A stretch of DNA of 64,000 nucleotides from Apostichopus japonicus. Taxonomy: Eukaryota > Echinodermata > Holothuroidea > Aspidochirotida > Stichopodidae. Position 1 is the stretch's first letter; every line of letters begins with the position of its first letter. Location of the stretch: positions 7,721,984 through 7,785,983 of the forward strand of contig NC_092564.1 in NCBI RefSeq assembly GCF_037975245.1, given 5' to 3'. The translations under genes and the position numbers were made by a program. The notes under the pieces were generated by a model. That model had not been told where the DNA came from, made no database searches, and saw nothing but the letters and a program-made list of their open reading frames with translations. Below are positions 1 through 12,900 of the stretch, in pieces.

Positions 1-3000
1 CTCCTCCTACCCACCCTTTTACAGTTTACTTCCTTTAACAATATGCCACAGAAGTCATGATGAGAAAAGTACAGCACACTTTAATTGATCTCAACCACTT
101 GCATAATACATCATCACTGTTACCCGTGGCAATGCCCAGCATCGGGCGTGCGGGCAATCCCTATATCCCATGTCAACATGTTTGTGAGGTGTTAACTTAT
201 TTCCTTTGGCAAGGTTTAGTCAGGATTTTAAGTGACTACAACATGCAGTAGTATTTCCTGCTCAAGATAGCTTTGGCAACAAATTTAGCCATTGAGTGCT
301 TCCCTTTCAAAACCATCAGATTCATAAAGTCAACAAGCACCTATATGCTTACATGCTTGTGAGTCTGTAGTCCACTCATCTTCATTGTTTAAATCTCACA
401 TACATCAGCAGAGACTAGAGAGAGAGGTAGCGGTTAAAGACGTTCGTTGTCCGATAATTAGTTGGAAAATTTTGGATTATCAGTAAATACTTTACACCAT
501 GGACTAATAATTCTGCTAGATGTTACCATGAGTGACAGACAAGGTACAACCTTTCTCTTCCTTTTTTTTCTGTTTTTTTTTCTTTCAATTTTCAACTAAT
601 AGAACTTGGCTATTTATTTATTAATCATTGAATTTATATATATGTTTTTTAACTCATGCCACTTGTGTTTAGCTCTTTGTTGTACAGTTTTTCCGTTTGG
701 CTACTGTACGCTGGTCAACAAAATTGAAAAGGAAATTACCTTAATTAATGCTTAAGTTGTACATCATAGGGTAATTGCCTTTGGCTGGCGATATATGTCA
801 ATTTTTGTATTTTAGTTGTAAATATTCTAGGTTGGTTAAAGTCCATGCAGAAAAGCATACAGCTTGCATATATACCAGTGCTTTGGATTTTATTTGAGAG
901 GTGGGAGGGAGGGGCGGCCTCAGAGCTGCATGGTTTTGTATCAATTCTTAAAGATCATAAAAGAAGTTTCTATCAATAGTGTAAGCAACTTCAAAGCCAG
1001 TTACTTGACATTTCCTCAGACATTAGGCACACACTATTCACCACTCAATGCAAATATTAACTTGAAATTAAATTGGCACACACGACAAAATTGTAATCCC
1101 CTCTTGATCAACTAGATCATCACTCAGGTATTATTCTATTTTTATCGCTAACACACATAGTAACAATTTTCTAAGATATCCCTGTTATGAAATATATTGT
1201 AATTCAGTTTTGTTAAATATGAACAGGTACTTTTTATCATAATAAGCTTAAAAAGTTGTGTAACATTACAGCTGTATATGCCTTCAAAGTACTCATGCTT
1301 TAGCATATGACTTGAATTATGAACTTGAAAAATACTAAATCACGCATGGCAGATTACCAATTCCCTCAAGATATGTAATGCATCCCTGTGGGCATCACTA
1401 ATGACCACAAAAATCATGACATTACTGGGTCACTCCCCCCCCCACCCCTCTGCTTTAGATAGATAATATTTTATTATTATTTAACTTGAAAGGTAGGTTT
1501 ATCCCATTTGGCTGAAGTTGTTGAACATTGACAGCTGTGTATCAGTTCATGGTCGCCCTGGTTAGCATCTCTTGTTAAGGCCGCCTGTGTCATTTCTCTG
1601 ATGACAACAATGACATGGATATGGTTTCTATTCATACTTGGTGTCTCTGTCCAGCTTTCAATACTTTACCACCAAGGAAACGGTCTTATAGTTATTGTCT
1701 CATTTTTATCTACCAACACATAAATGTGATTCACATCTTGTCTCGATATGTCAAAGGTCAATCCACTCATCAAAGGGTTCCGAAGAGGCGCCAGTGAAAC
1801 ACAAACAAGAACATTCTTTTGATGTTTCGAATCATTTTCTTTGAAACCTTTTTTTCTCTTCTTTTTTCTTGTATCAGTGAGTTTTTTTAAGATCGGTAAT
1901 GTTTGCCAAAATGGTAGAAATATCTACAAATTTCAAATCTGTTAATATGCTTTGATCAATTTATGGTTCTCTTATAAGAAGTACATAACAGTGAATGTCA
2001 ACAGTTACTGAATGAGAGTTGGGGCTGGGATCAACTAAAGAGTTGTCAAGTTTATGATCAGCATGAGTCATGTCTTAGTTGTATCCAAGGTGGAAGGTGG
2101 CTACAATGTGGTGTAATCCTTGAAAAGTGGGATTTCAAGGGTGTTGGATTTCTAGGTTCCAACCCCTGACATTTACTGTACCAAGGCTTTTCTGCAGCCT
2201 TGATTAGTCTGACAAGTTTCAAAAACAGATGTTCTATAGTGTCGATTTGAATAAATCTTGTTTTCTTTTTATCATGGGTGTTGTGAGTTAACAACAAGAT
2301 GGGATTATGTTGTCATGGTAATTAGCTCATAACAGAGAAGCTAATACAACAGTGGTGACAATCTTCTTTCCTATGGTGAGACGTTACAGTTACATGCATA
2401 CAGTATTTCTTAAATTATTGAGCATTCATTATTTAGAGAACATTATGCAAGTTTGCTTTCAGAGTCATACATGAGAGTATCCCTCCAAATTGTGGGCAAT
2501 TCATAATAAAAATAAAAATTATATAGATTCATATATCGCCACTCCAGGGAACGAGGCGCTTCAAAAAGTGGAAAGCGTCAACATTGAAATGCAGAACAGA
2601 AAAAATGAGTCTTCAGTAAACTCTTAAAAAGTTGAAAGATTAGAACAAGTTTGAAGATGGTCTGGTAACTGATACCAAAGACTTGCAGTGGAGTAAAGTA
2701 AAACGTCTGAATCCGTAAGCCTTCACACTAGGTTTAGGTACGCAGAGGTATGATTTGCTTGGGTAAAGGTAATATGATCATCCTAGTAGTTTCCCCACCC
2801 ACCTTGAAATTCATGGGGAGGGGGGACTAGCTGTTCCCAATGCGGGACTTTGACAATTCGTCTAAATTGGTTAGTAGAAAATGTCAGTGCTCTTACTTTG
2901 TTTGTATTAGACTCTTTAAATTACCATCCACCGACATAATCCCCTTTGAAATACCTCTCCATTCCCCCCCCCCCCTCCCTCCTCAGGTCATTGGTTAATG

Positions 3001-5900
3001 GTGGTTGCAGCTAAGCTTGATACAAAACAAAGCATAAATCGCTGCAATGTCATTTCTAGGACGATACGATATATGGTAGAGACTTCCATCGATATGATCA
3101 GCAAAGATATCCAACCTTCCTCCCTCGGCTACCCATCCCTGCAGTTGTTAGGTAAACTTGGCGGTTTCGCTATTACCTGCCCTTCTTTCAACAGAAATTA
3201 TATCAAGCACACCGCCTTTAACACTACAGTATTATATAAAGCCCATGGGCATTTAAAAGTCCTTTACCCCAACATGTATCTTCTTGGAGGATTAAAGTCG
3301 ATGATTTTGACAACAGGATTGGGTTCACTAGGAGCAGTTATCCAGGTAGACAGAAGGAGATATACAATCCCTTTGATCGGAATGAAAATAAACATAGCTA
3401 TAAAATCTTAGGATTTCATACCACTACGATGACAGACATTTGACGATGTCATAATTTCACCAGTCATAGAAAAGTCCTATCTGTTCTGTAGTGGTACTAC
3501 CCTTTCACTTCCAAGGGCGAAAAAAAATCCTTGTTTTCTTTACGAAGGTGTTTTGTATGCAAAAATCTTAAAATTACAAACAGACCATGGTATGCCATTG
3601 ATAAATAAAATGGGAATATAGAACACTAAGTAAACTTTATCATTTTCGAAGGACTGTGATATAAAACCTGCAGTCATCTGTCACCCAAATGTACAAAGAA
3701 ACTAAACACAGCTTGAGAAATGGCAGAATGGGAGAGAGAAATGGTTGAAAGGGAAGAACGAGAAAGATTGGGGGTATTTGGGGGTGGGATGGGGGTATGT
3801 GGGGGTGGGGTGGGGACATGTGGGGCTGGGGTGGGGTGGGGATGTTGAAAGGGTAGAAAAGGGAGGAGAATGGGAGGGGAAGGAAGGGGAAGGGGTATAA
3901 AGGAGACAGTAACTTTTAAAGTGTAAAATGGTTTTCGATATAGTGTACTTGAGATTCAAAGTTGATTATTTGCATGGCCACTGCATGGTTACTACGTGAG
4001 ACAAAAGCAGATCAATACATAGCTGCTGTAAGTGGGACCTCTGCCTCTTTTTAAGTCAAGTATTGGCCTGGTTTTATTTATGGAAATTGGGACACAGTCA
4101 GTACCAGAGGTATTGCTCGAAGTGATGGCAATGAGGTTTGACCCTAGAATCTTAATGGTCGTCCATTTCCATAGTGGAAGTGCTTAGTGGTCAACGATTT
4201 CTTTCAAAACAGGAAGGTGGGGGACCAAAGGGAAGACTATACTATGATTCCCTAAGCTTCCATCAACCCAGTGATTTCCAAATGAACTTTGATATGACAG
4301 AGATTCAGGAAGACGGATTCTATACTATAAAGTAATGGCCCTTTTAAAGATGAGTGCAAAAGTTAGTAGTTGTAAAGCATTGTAAACATTACCATTACAT
4401 GTATCTTACATGCTCAGCATGGTGTGTTTAATAGTCAGTGATCATTGACTTTAATTTAAGCAAAACTTCATTCTGAATATTGTTCAAATTACTATGAAAA
4501 ATTACAACTCATCAAGCTAAGGTTTCCCTCAACCGTTTCTTCAGAAAGGATCGCTGATTCTTGCACCTAATTCTTATTAACTTCCCTTTTAAATATATAT
4601 TGTTTTTTTGTCTCAGCCTCTTTGCATGACTCTGACATTTTTCACACATATACTGTATATATGCCATCCCAAACAAACACCCTATAACATTGTGCCAATC
4701 TTGCTGCTAATATGCCTCATGATTACTATGTGTGTATATATAATGGCAGCGTATAGAGTGCATATCCCTTTAATTGTGGAAGTCATTTATATCTCCTGTT
4801 TACTGTAGGTTCCTGTTCTCCATTGTTTACTGTAGTATATACTATGTGTATATGTAATGAGTTAGTGTATACATAATGAGTATGTAATAGAGTGCATATC
4901 CCTTTAATTGTGGAAGTCATTTACATCTCCTCTGTTTAATGTAGTTCCCCATAGAAGCTTACTCATTCTTAAGTTGTTTACAATCTTACAAAGGCTACAC
5001 ACAGGGATATTATTATTATTATCTAGCTATCACCTTCCCTAGATCGTACCTGCCATATCTGTACACATGCATAGATAAACTATTAACAGTGTAGTATATA
5101 CAACTATATACACACGTGCACAACAATGATATTTTCACTACTTTCTAACACATGGGAGTGCTTAGATTGTAAAATATGATGCAATCGCTAAATCCTCAAC
5201 ACTGAGTTGTTAGGTTATTAGTCTGATCAACTAACTCACCCTTTTGCACATTTCACATTAAATGATGTAATGAATGTGACACAATGTCAAAGAAAATACT
5301 ACTTTCTTAGTATATGGTGATGTGTATTTCTCCAAATCGCTGGGTTTAATAGTAGTTGTACATTTACTTGGCAACTGCCTCCTAAACTTGAGCAAATGCA
5401 CACTTCGTAACTATGGCAGAAGAGCTGCAATGGACTTGAATATGTGAAAATTAATACAGTATAGAAAGAAAGATGTGTGTAATACCCTGCTCTTTGTTCA
5501 GGTCAAAGGAAATTTGAGGTCTGAAACATTGTAAAGATTATGATTCCAAAAGTGAAGCTTGGATAAAAAAATTCTATTTGTGTACAGTGAGTTCTCATCT
5601 AGACAATCAGACAATATTTAGATTGTCGGATCCACTTTGCTTCAGACTATAGTGATTGTAGATTATGCAGAGCACACCTTCTCATTGTACTCAAATTTTT
5701 AACTGTGTAGAGAAACCAACAATCATGTTTACCATACACTGAAGTACTCACTTTGATGTTTGCTTAATACTTGGAAAATGTAATCCTTTTTTATTACTTT
5801 GTCATACAAACGTTCATTGTTTTTTTTTTGTCTTTTTTTTTGTACAGCCTGATTTCTAGAGCACATCCGTTTACAATACAAATCGTCAGTACAGTGCACT
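1..5900. other. 5' intergenic stretch, no gene recognised
   Basis: I found no reading frame with recognisable protein features and no convincing series of splice-compatible exons in this stretch. It is AT-rich with homopolymer tracts (C runs near 1435 and 2965, a G-rich purine strand at about 3765-3900) and a short tandem duplication near 4.75-4.95 kb. Open frames such as the one at 2998-3411 have no domain I can name. The right end probably holds the promoter or untranslated leader of the DIPK2-like gene that follows. Confidence 0.5.
4754..4946. repeat. Tandem duplication, about 134 bp period
   Basis: The segment starting at 4754 (tagagtgcatatcccttta...) recurs from 4888 with only a few differences over about 60 bp, giving a 134-bp spacing. 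It lies in noncoding sequence with several short TA-rich tracts between the copies. Confidence 0.75.
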
Positions 5901-6070
5901 ATTTTTAAAACCATTTTTGCAGAATTGCTAAGTCTGATCCAAGCATTTTATACTATGAATGCAGTCACTAGTGTTTGTCATAATAATTCACCTACTGCTA
6001 TTTGTTCTATTGTAGGACACTATACACAGGAAGCTGAGCCCATGAAGGAAGCACACATTATCTCATTCAC

Positions 6071-6975
6071 ATGTTTATCCGCCAACCAGCCACACTCTCC
6101 GGGGGATTGGTGAAACCGCTCATGGTGATTATTAAGAGGAGGGGGCAGCGCTACAGGGGGTACGTCAAGATGGGACCGAGGAGACGGAAACAGTTGATTA
6201 CTTTCTTCGCTTTATTCACAATCACGTTACTCGGGATCCAGTTTACCGGACATAGCAACCTCGGCGATGCCGAGGTTCAACTGAGATTCATCAACCCGTC
6301 GCTGCCGAGCGAGAGAACGGAAGACGAACAATTTGACGCTCTGGTCAATTATCCCGATAAGAAATTAGTGATCCACAGAGGAGCTGGGAGACATCTACAA
6401 GAGGAGAGGGATCGCCTGCCAGATGCCATCGTAATGAGGCAGCAGACCCATCTAGTACAAAACTCCAGCAAAATCTTGCCAAATTTAAAAAATAGACAAT
6501 TTAAACTTTTCAGAAACATTGATAAGTTTGAGGTGAAGAAGGATGATGAAAAAGAAACTGGAAGCAGTCTCAATAGCCTCGGTTCACATGTGACGATAAT
6601 ACCGGCACACAGGATACCGCTCTCTTTCCTTAAAATTCACCACTGTCCCGCGTGTTTAGGCATGTCTCTGTGCGATGAATTTATAGCTGGGAATGTGACG
6701 CTATTTCAAAGCCTGGACGACTCACCCCTAGGCGGCCAGTATCCAGGAAGTTGGAACGGTAGAGGAGTTGTTCTTCGTGCTCCCAGTGAGGACCAAGTGG
6801 ACAGTTTTACTTCATTCGTCTGTGCAAATTGGACAAGGGAGGGGCGCTCTGAAAACTGTGACGTCTCTGAGGCGATCATGGAGGGCATACTGTCAAGACT
6901 TGATGCAGATTTGAGTCCTCACGAGTTGAAGCAACTCATATTCTCTCAAGAAGGAAATCCTTTATCAATTATTAG
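6071..6975 (+). CDS. DIPK2A: DIPK2-like coding exon 1 (signal anchor, stem, Cys motif)
   Basis: This exon runs to the donor AG|GTGAGT at 6976 and ends in phase 2 (AG of an Arg codon completed by the next exon). It encodes the signal anchor, a low-similarity charged stem, and the C-x2-C-x5-C motif. It also holds N-glycosylation sequons (NVT, NWT), consistent with a luminal or secreted protein. Three in-frame ATGs (6071, 6122, 6170) precede or start the anchor; I favour 6170 on topology because it puts a short basic head directly before the membrane segment. A possible acceptor (ttctattgtag) ends at about 6015, so an untranslated exon may lie upstream. The base composition here is richer in G and C than the flanks, as expected for a real exon. 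Confidence 0.88.
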
Positions 6976-9900
6976 GTGAGTATAGTCAGATAAGTTTGAA
7001 CTATAAACAAAATTATAATTCACTTTGTTACATAACATTATAATGTCCCAAACGAGTATCTGAAATTTTCAAACGGTAATCCAGAGGAAAGATTAATCTA
7101 TTTTTGTGGTGTATTGCGGGAGGGGGGTGGGGAAAATGAGATGTTGAAGAGAACTGCTTCACATATTTAATAAAAATCCATGAACAATGAATTGGAGTTA
7201 TTGGTGAGGAGTGAGGACTGAAATATATGTGTATATTTTTTGCTTTTTTGAAAGGCAACTAATTGCCAACCATGCAGCTGCCTCCAACCATGCTTGCATA
7301 TTTTCAGTGAAATATTTGGAAGGATTAAAGCTATCCATAATTTTGTCCAAGGAATCACTTTGGGCACAGCTTCTGCTCAAATGAATTCTGCTTCAGAACT
7401 TCCACCTGAGCCCTCTAACCCTTTCTTCCTTGCAACCAATCTACCTTGATGGACTGTTCAGACAGCCAGCACTTCAGTTTTTCCGAAAGTTCTGCATAAA
7501 TGTTCCATTTTTTTTTTTTGTATGTATCAGCTGTCATCAATCAACTTATTTAAACTTATTCTGAGCTAGAAGGACCAAAAAAAAAAAAACTAGGGCGCAA
7601 ACATTTTGGTTCACCATATAGTTATTTCTTTCCTCAAGCATGCAAAGTTAATTTGGCAAGAATTCTAAGAATCTTGCATCCACCATCATTCATAATCCTG
7701 AAATTCCACAGAATGTTTTCTTCTCAGCATGAAAAAAAAATTAAGGAGATTTAAACTGAAAAAACCAAAATGAGTTTTAAAAATGTCTCATGTGCTTAAA
7801 TCTTCTCCTTCATTTTTTCTGGCACCAAAAGGATTTAAAGCGACAATTCCGGAAGCAGATGTGATGTGTGATGTGGAAAAGAAATATTCTACACTGTCAG
7901 TTGAGAAATTCATCTCAATATCTCGTTTCCTTTTCTAGATATGGTTGTTTGTATTTGAAACTGTTTTCTCTCCCCCCCCCCTCCCCCAAGATAAACCCAT
8001 ATCTTACTCCCTGAACTTAATCCTTATAGGAAGGAAGTGAAGAATTTGATTAGATGTTCTTCATATTTCCGAAGTTACTTTTCAAGATACTGTCATTGGT
8101 TTGTTCTCAACATAAGACATCACAATTGGAAATGTGTTGTGTTGTCAATGTTCTCTGCGTTTAGAATTACATCCATATGCAACTACGTCTGTAAAATGAA
8201 TATTGCTTTTCTCAGTGGATAAATCATTTGTACATTATAAAAGAAAGCAAAGACGCATTTCAGCTGGACTTAATTTGTCAGAGTTTCCAGGCTACATTGT
8301 TCCCATATATTATATATTATATTTAATATTGTATTAAATTTAAGTACCATCCCATTGAAATAGGCAGTACGAACTATTACGGCAGGGAATAGTTAATCCG
8401 GCATTGCGTCGCAAAATGCGCAACTTGCTATATACAAGTGTAAACATGTATAGCAGTGTTTTCACACAGAAACCAAAGTAATTTATATGAGACCAAAATC
8501 AGAGCCTTCAGAACTGCTAGACAAACTTTGAACACTAAATTATTCCTCATACTGGACTAGATTTTTTTTCATCCTTGTACTTGTACAAGAGACAGCATTT
8601 ACAGACTTTACGTGAAAATGTCATTTTAGATTCCTCAAGTCTGATGGATGGCACAGGGTAAAAGGCCACATCAATAAGGTTGGAAGGTTGAAGCCAAATA
8701 AACAGACAAATTTTAAAAACAACTCATATTTAAACTGTCATGGAACAACGAAGGACTGGTCGATATGTCCAATGAACCTTATAATGTCACACAAACCTTG
8801 AAAGGACTGGGATGAAATTAATTTCACTTTTTTTTTTTTAAAGCTAACAGCCATCCATGTCTGATATAGGATTTATGAAAATGGCTGGCTTTGCCTGTCA
8901 GTTTGTGAATCAACTGTCCACCTCATGTGGTGATAGGAAATATTAGGTGACAGGACACAGGAATTGCATATCAGGGGGTGATGCTGGTAAAAGGGCTTCA
9001 TGGGGTAAATCTGTTTCACTAATATTTATACATCAGAGTAGGAATCAAACACATTTATATTGTCAAAACTATCTTTGAGAAGTCTAGTATTAAAGATACC
9101 TAAGAGAGGATTTTTGGCAGCAAACTTGCCTTAATCCCGTCTACAATTTGGATGCATTTTACTTTGTCACAAAAAATTACTAAGCAAGGGGTCCAACTTG
9201 GTATGTAGGATATGTTGTGGATATTGTCCCTGACTACTTGTTATGGTAAATATGAAAATTGAAACTATGGATGCATAAGTCTCTTAGCAGTGCAGTTTGC
9301 ATGCTTGACCATTCATATAGTTATGCAAATATAAACAACAAAATCATTCCAAATTTGGTAAAATCTGATTTGCTCATTATATGTGAGAAATTAATGGTCA
9401 TGTAGGGAAAATAAATCCAGGCCGGGAGAGTGTCATGTTTGAGCAACACCCAGTCCAGGTTTTGGTAAACTGGACAGCCATTGTGACACACTCTTAATGC
9501 ATAAATTGTTTGTATCTTTGAAATATTTTCCTTCAAATACAAAAGAACATCTTTTGCTATGTTAGTGTGACAACCTTGTCAAAGCTTCCCACTTATCAAA
9601 ACAAGCATCCACACCTTTACATTACCACACTTTCACAGTATATGTGTTTTACACCCGAGCAAACACACATCATATAAGCATGTCAGTACCTTGTCAACCC
9701 TACCCACGCTTTACAGCGAACGTGTGTTGTAACCTACCACACTTTCATAGCAATTGAAAATAGGATCTGGGCCTCACAGAGCAATGGGAGTCTCTGACCG
9801 CTACTTTTATCTCCAGAAAAGAACTTTGGCACTAATAACTTTGTGGATAAATATTAATATTCTATTCCCTCAAACTGGACACTGCCTGAAGCAATTCTGT

Positions 9901-12900
9901 CAAGTTCAGTTTCTGCTAAAGCGTTCAGATGTAAACACCTGCACAATGCAGGTAAACAGGTTCAGCTGTGCTGGCATGTTTTCATTAAAATTTGAAATTT
10001 CAAGTCACCTCTTAGGTCTAAAAAGATGATGGAAACCAAAATTACCAGCCAGAGAAACTTACCTGAAAGGCATGAACTATAAAATCCCTTGGCCAAAATT
10101 TGATGCTGAACTCTTATCTATCCAGGTTTGCCATAAATTTGTCACAAATACTTACGATCAGGACAGGCAGATGTGGCCGAAGGCCTGGAGATTTTAAAGT
10201 TTTTCAAACTTCATGCCCTAGACAACAGAATTTAACTGTAGCTTGCAGTTGTTCATCTGAAACTTGCAGGAGGGTTCAACGATCCCCAGCATTGTCCACC
10301 AGGGGCAAGGAACAAAGTTATGCGATTTAAGTATCAAACTTTGTGCTACATATATAAATGATCGTAATTGGTTTCCTGCGGATTTGTCCTAAGGGGGTGT
10401 CCTGCTTTGCTAGAGGGACACAGGCACCTGTAAATGCCCTGTCATCTCCGTCTCATATCGTAGCACCACCTCCTACCTTACCACCCCAATTAGAACTATC
10501 TGGCCAAATGCTACTGAACTGAACTAGATATCATTAACATTCATAAGTACTGTAACAATTGAAATCCATCTCTGCTTCCTGAAAACAGTTTGCACAACTG
10601 CCAAACTGCTTTTACATTAGTAGTGTTAATACCACATGTTTTGTCTGGTAAATTACCCTAAACAGGTCACCATGTGATTTTCCCACACATACCCAATGTA
10701 CCCTGCCATATAAACATGGAATATCTAGCCATTCTGACAAGCTGTTAAAGTAAACTCCCACGGTAACAATCGGATATGATTGCTAATTCTGTCTGCAAAA
10801 GTTGACGTTTATGATTGGGGAGTTTTATATATTAACACCATGAACACAGAATTAAACCTGTGTACCAATGATAAAAAATGTGCTGGTAATGCAGTGTTAC
10901 CATGTGTACCACCCACTACAATGTGTTAATAGTATACAAGAAGTAAGGTCCCTGGATCGACACATCTGTTATTTTGCTTCAACAGTTTACAGGCCAAGAA
11001 AAGACAGTCAATAGCCATTTAGGAAAGTTGATAATCCTGTTTGCTATTGACGAGTTATCGATGTATTAAAACCATTAGCCTATGGTAGTCACGTAATGGA
11101 TATTTACGAGTAACAAGCTTACCTGTCTCCTCACAACCTTAGCACCTCGTTCTACGGTGCTTATAAAGTCCTGGTAAAATAATAACTGTGCGCCCTCTAT
11201 GACCGGACCCCCCCGGTCACTGCTCCTCCTTCTCATGAGACCACTCCTTAGAAGTAAGTTTTGGAATAACAATAAAGAGATCTGGAATTTTAGGCAAGCA
11301 GTCAGTGCATACATTTATAGATGGCATACTAAAGAAAATATCTGTTTTTAAAGTTCAACATTACAAGTAATAATTATTATTCTGTAAAGTAACAGACTTT
11401 TCAAAGCAGATCTGATAACCTTACAGTTTGTATCAAATTGTTCAACACATTTTAGTTTGAACTTAACCACATGAATGGTAATTGTCTTGTAACAGTAAAA
11501 GTAACTCTTCGATCACAGCATGCTGCTTTAAGCCATTTAGGGCGGGGGGGGGGGGGGGAAGGGAGGACTTTACCTGCCTGCTTCCATGTACTGTCTTCCT
11601 CCATTGTTTAAAGGCATTGAAGACTCCCACCAAACCGTGTGCCGCCCTCTGAGAAGAATTAACTCTCCGTTGCTTGCAAGTGAAGTTTTTGTCTTGTCGC
11701 TACAAAATGCAGACAGTAATGAAATGTGATACCTTGTTATCTTTAGCAGGACCCTAGCTGTCCATCGCTGCTATGTACACTGTGTTGTGGGTATTGACCT
11801 CAGCCTGTATGTATTGACTGTACACTAGTGTCTAATTACCGACGGTACAGTAGCAAGCTGTGTGTGTATTTTCTGGGATCATGGTGGTGTCTAACACTTC
11901 TGTTACACCTAATTCGAAACTAAGTCAGAGTAGGGGCATCAGACGTTTCTTTGTGCGCGAGATCTTCACTCCCTTTAACATCTTTTGCTTTAATATGAAC
12001 AAACATAAAACTCTTGTCAATACATATACTACTAACATGGAAGTTATACTTGCCTCCATACTGGAGTTTGAATTTTCCTGTCATGACTGTCACGTAAACA
12101 TGTGTTAATTTTTCTCCAAAAGAAAATCATGCAAAGAGACGCAACACCATTGAACGATAATTATATCATTAATTTTGTATCCTAACACAAACAGGATACT
12201 GGTATTAACAGACTTCTTCAGATATCCAATTATGTTACGCTCAAATTTAAACCGATAAATCCAAACAAGGAAGTTATCACGGGACAGAAACTGTGGAGGG
12301 CCGAAACAAAATTTCAGTTACGATGCATTGAATGTGGAGGAGTTCATCAGGTCAAGATACATGTGACTTCTCAGGTTACATGAATGACAAAAAAATGAGG
12401 GTTAATATACCCTGCATATACCCTGATAGGATACATAGTAAATCATTATATATATCTGCTTATAATCGCCGCATATGATTACGGTTGCCCATACAGTATA
12501 TCACTTTAATATCTAAACTAGTACTAAGTTTAGTAGTAACTAAATATGTCCACAGAAAGCTAAGTTATGAATTGCTTGAATATTTTACTTACATAAAAAG
12601 TTTAATAAATAAATTCATCATAATCCAATAGTTGAAACTGGTAATAGCAATTTTACATTGCATGGCATTTGATTGGGTGTAATTGGTTAACATTAACCAC
12701 AGTCATGTCTGATTTACAAGTCCTCCATGGTCTGCCTGGGGCGATTAAATATCTTGCCAAAAACACTAAAAAATACCCAAGATTATCTTTCTGAGGTTGA
12801 CTGTAAAACATGCTTACTGTCAGACTTTGTCATGAAAGTACATGCTGAGTTAAACTGAACAACCAGCTGTACCCCTCAAATCTGGGAATAATTTCCCTCG

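Noticed and set aside
2998-3411. 137-codon open frame on the plus strand (contains LQLLGKLGGFAI)
   Set aside because: No recognisable domain beyond a vague resemblance of one short motif to HEAT-repeat proteins such as TRRAP. No splice context, and similarly long chance frames occur elsewhere in the window.
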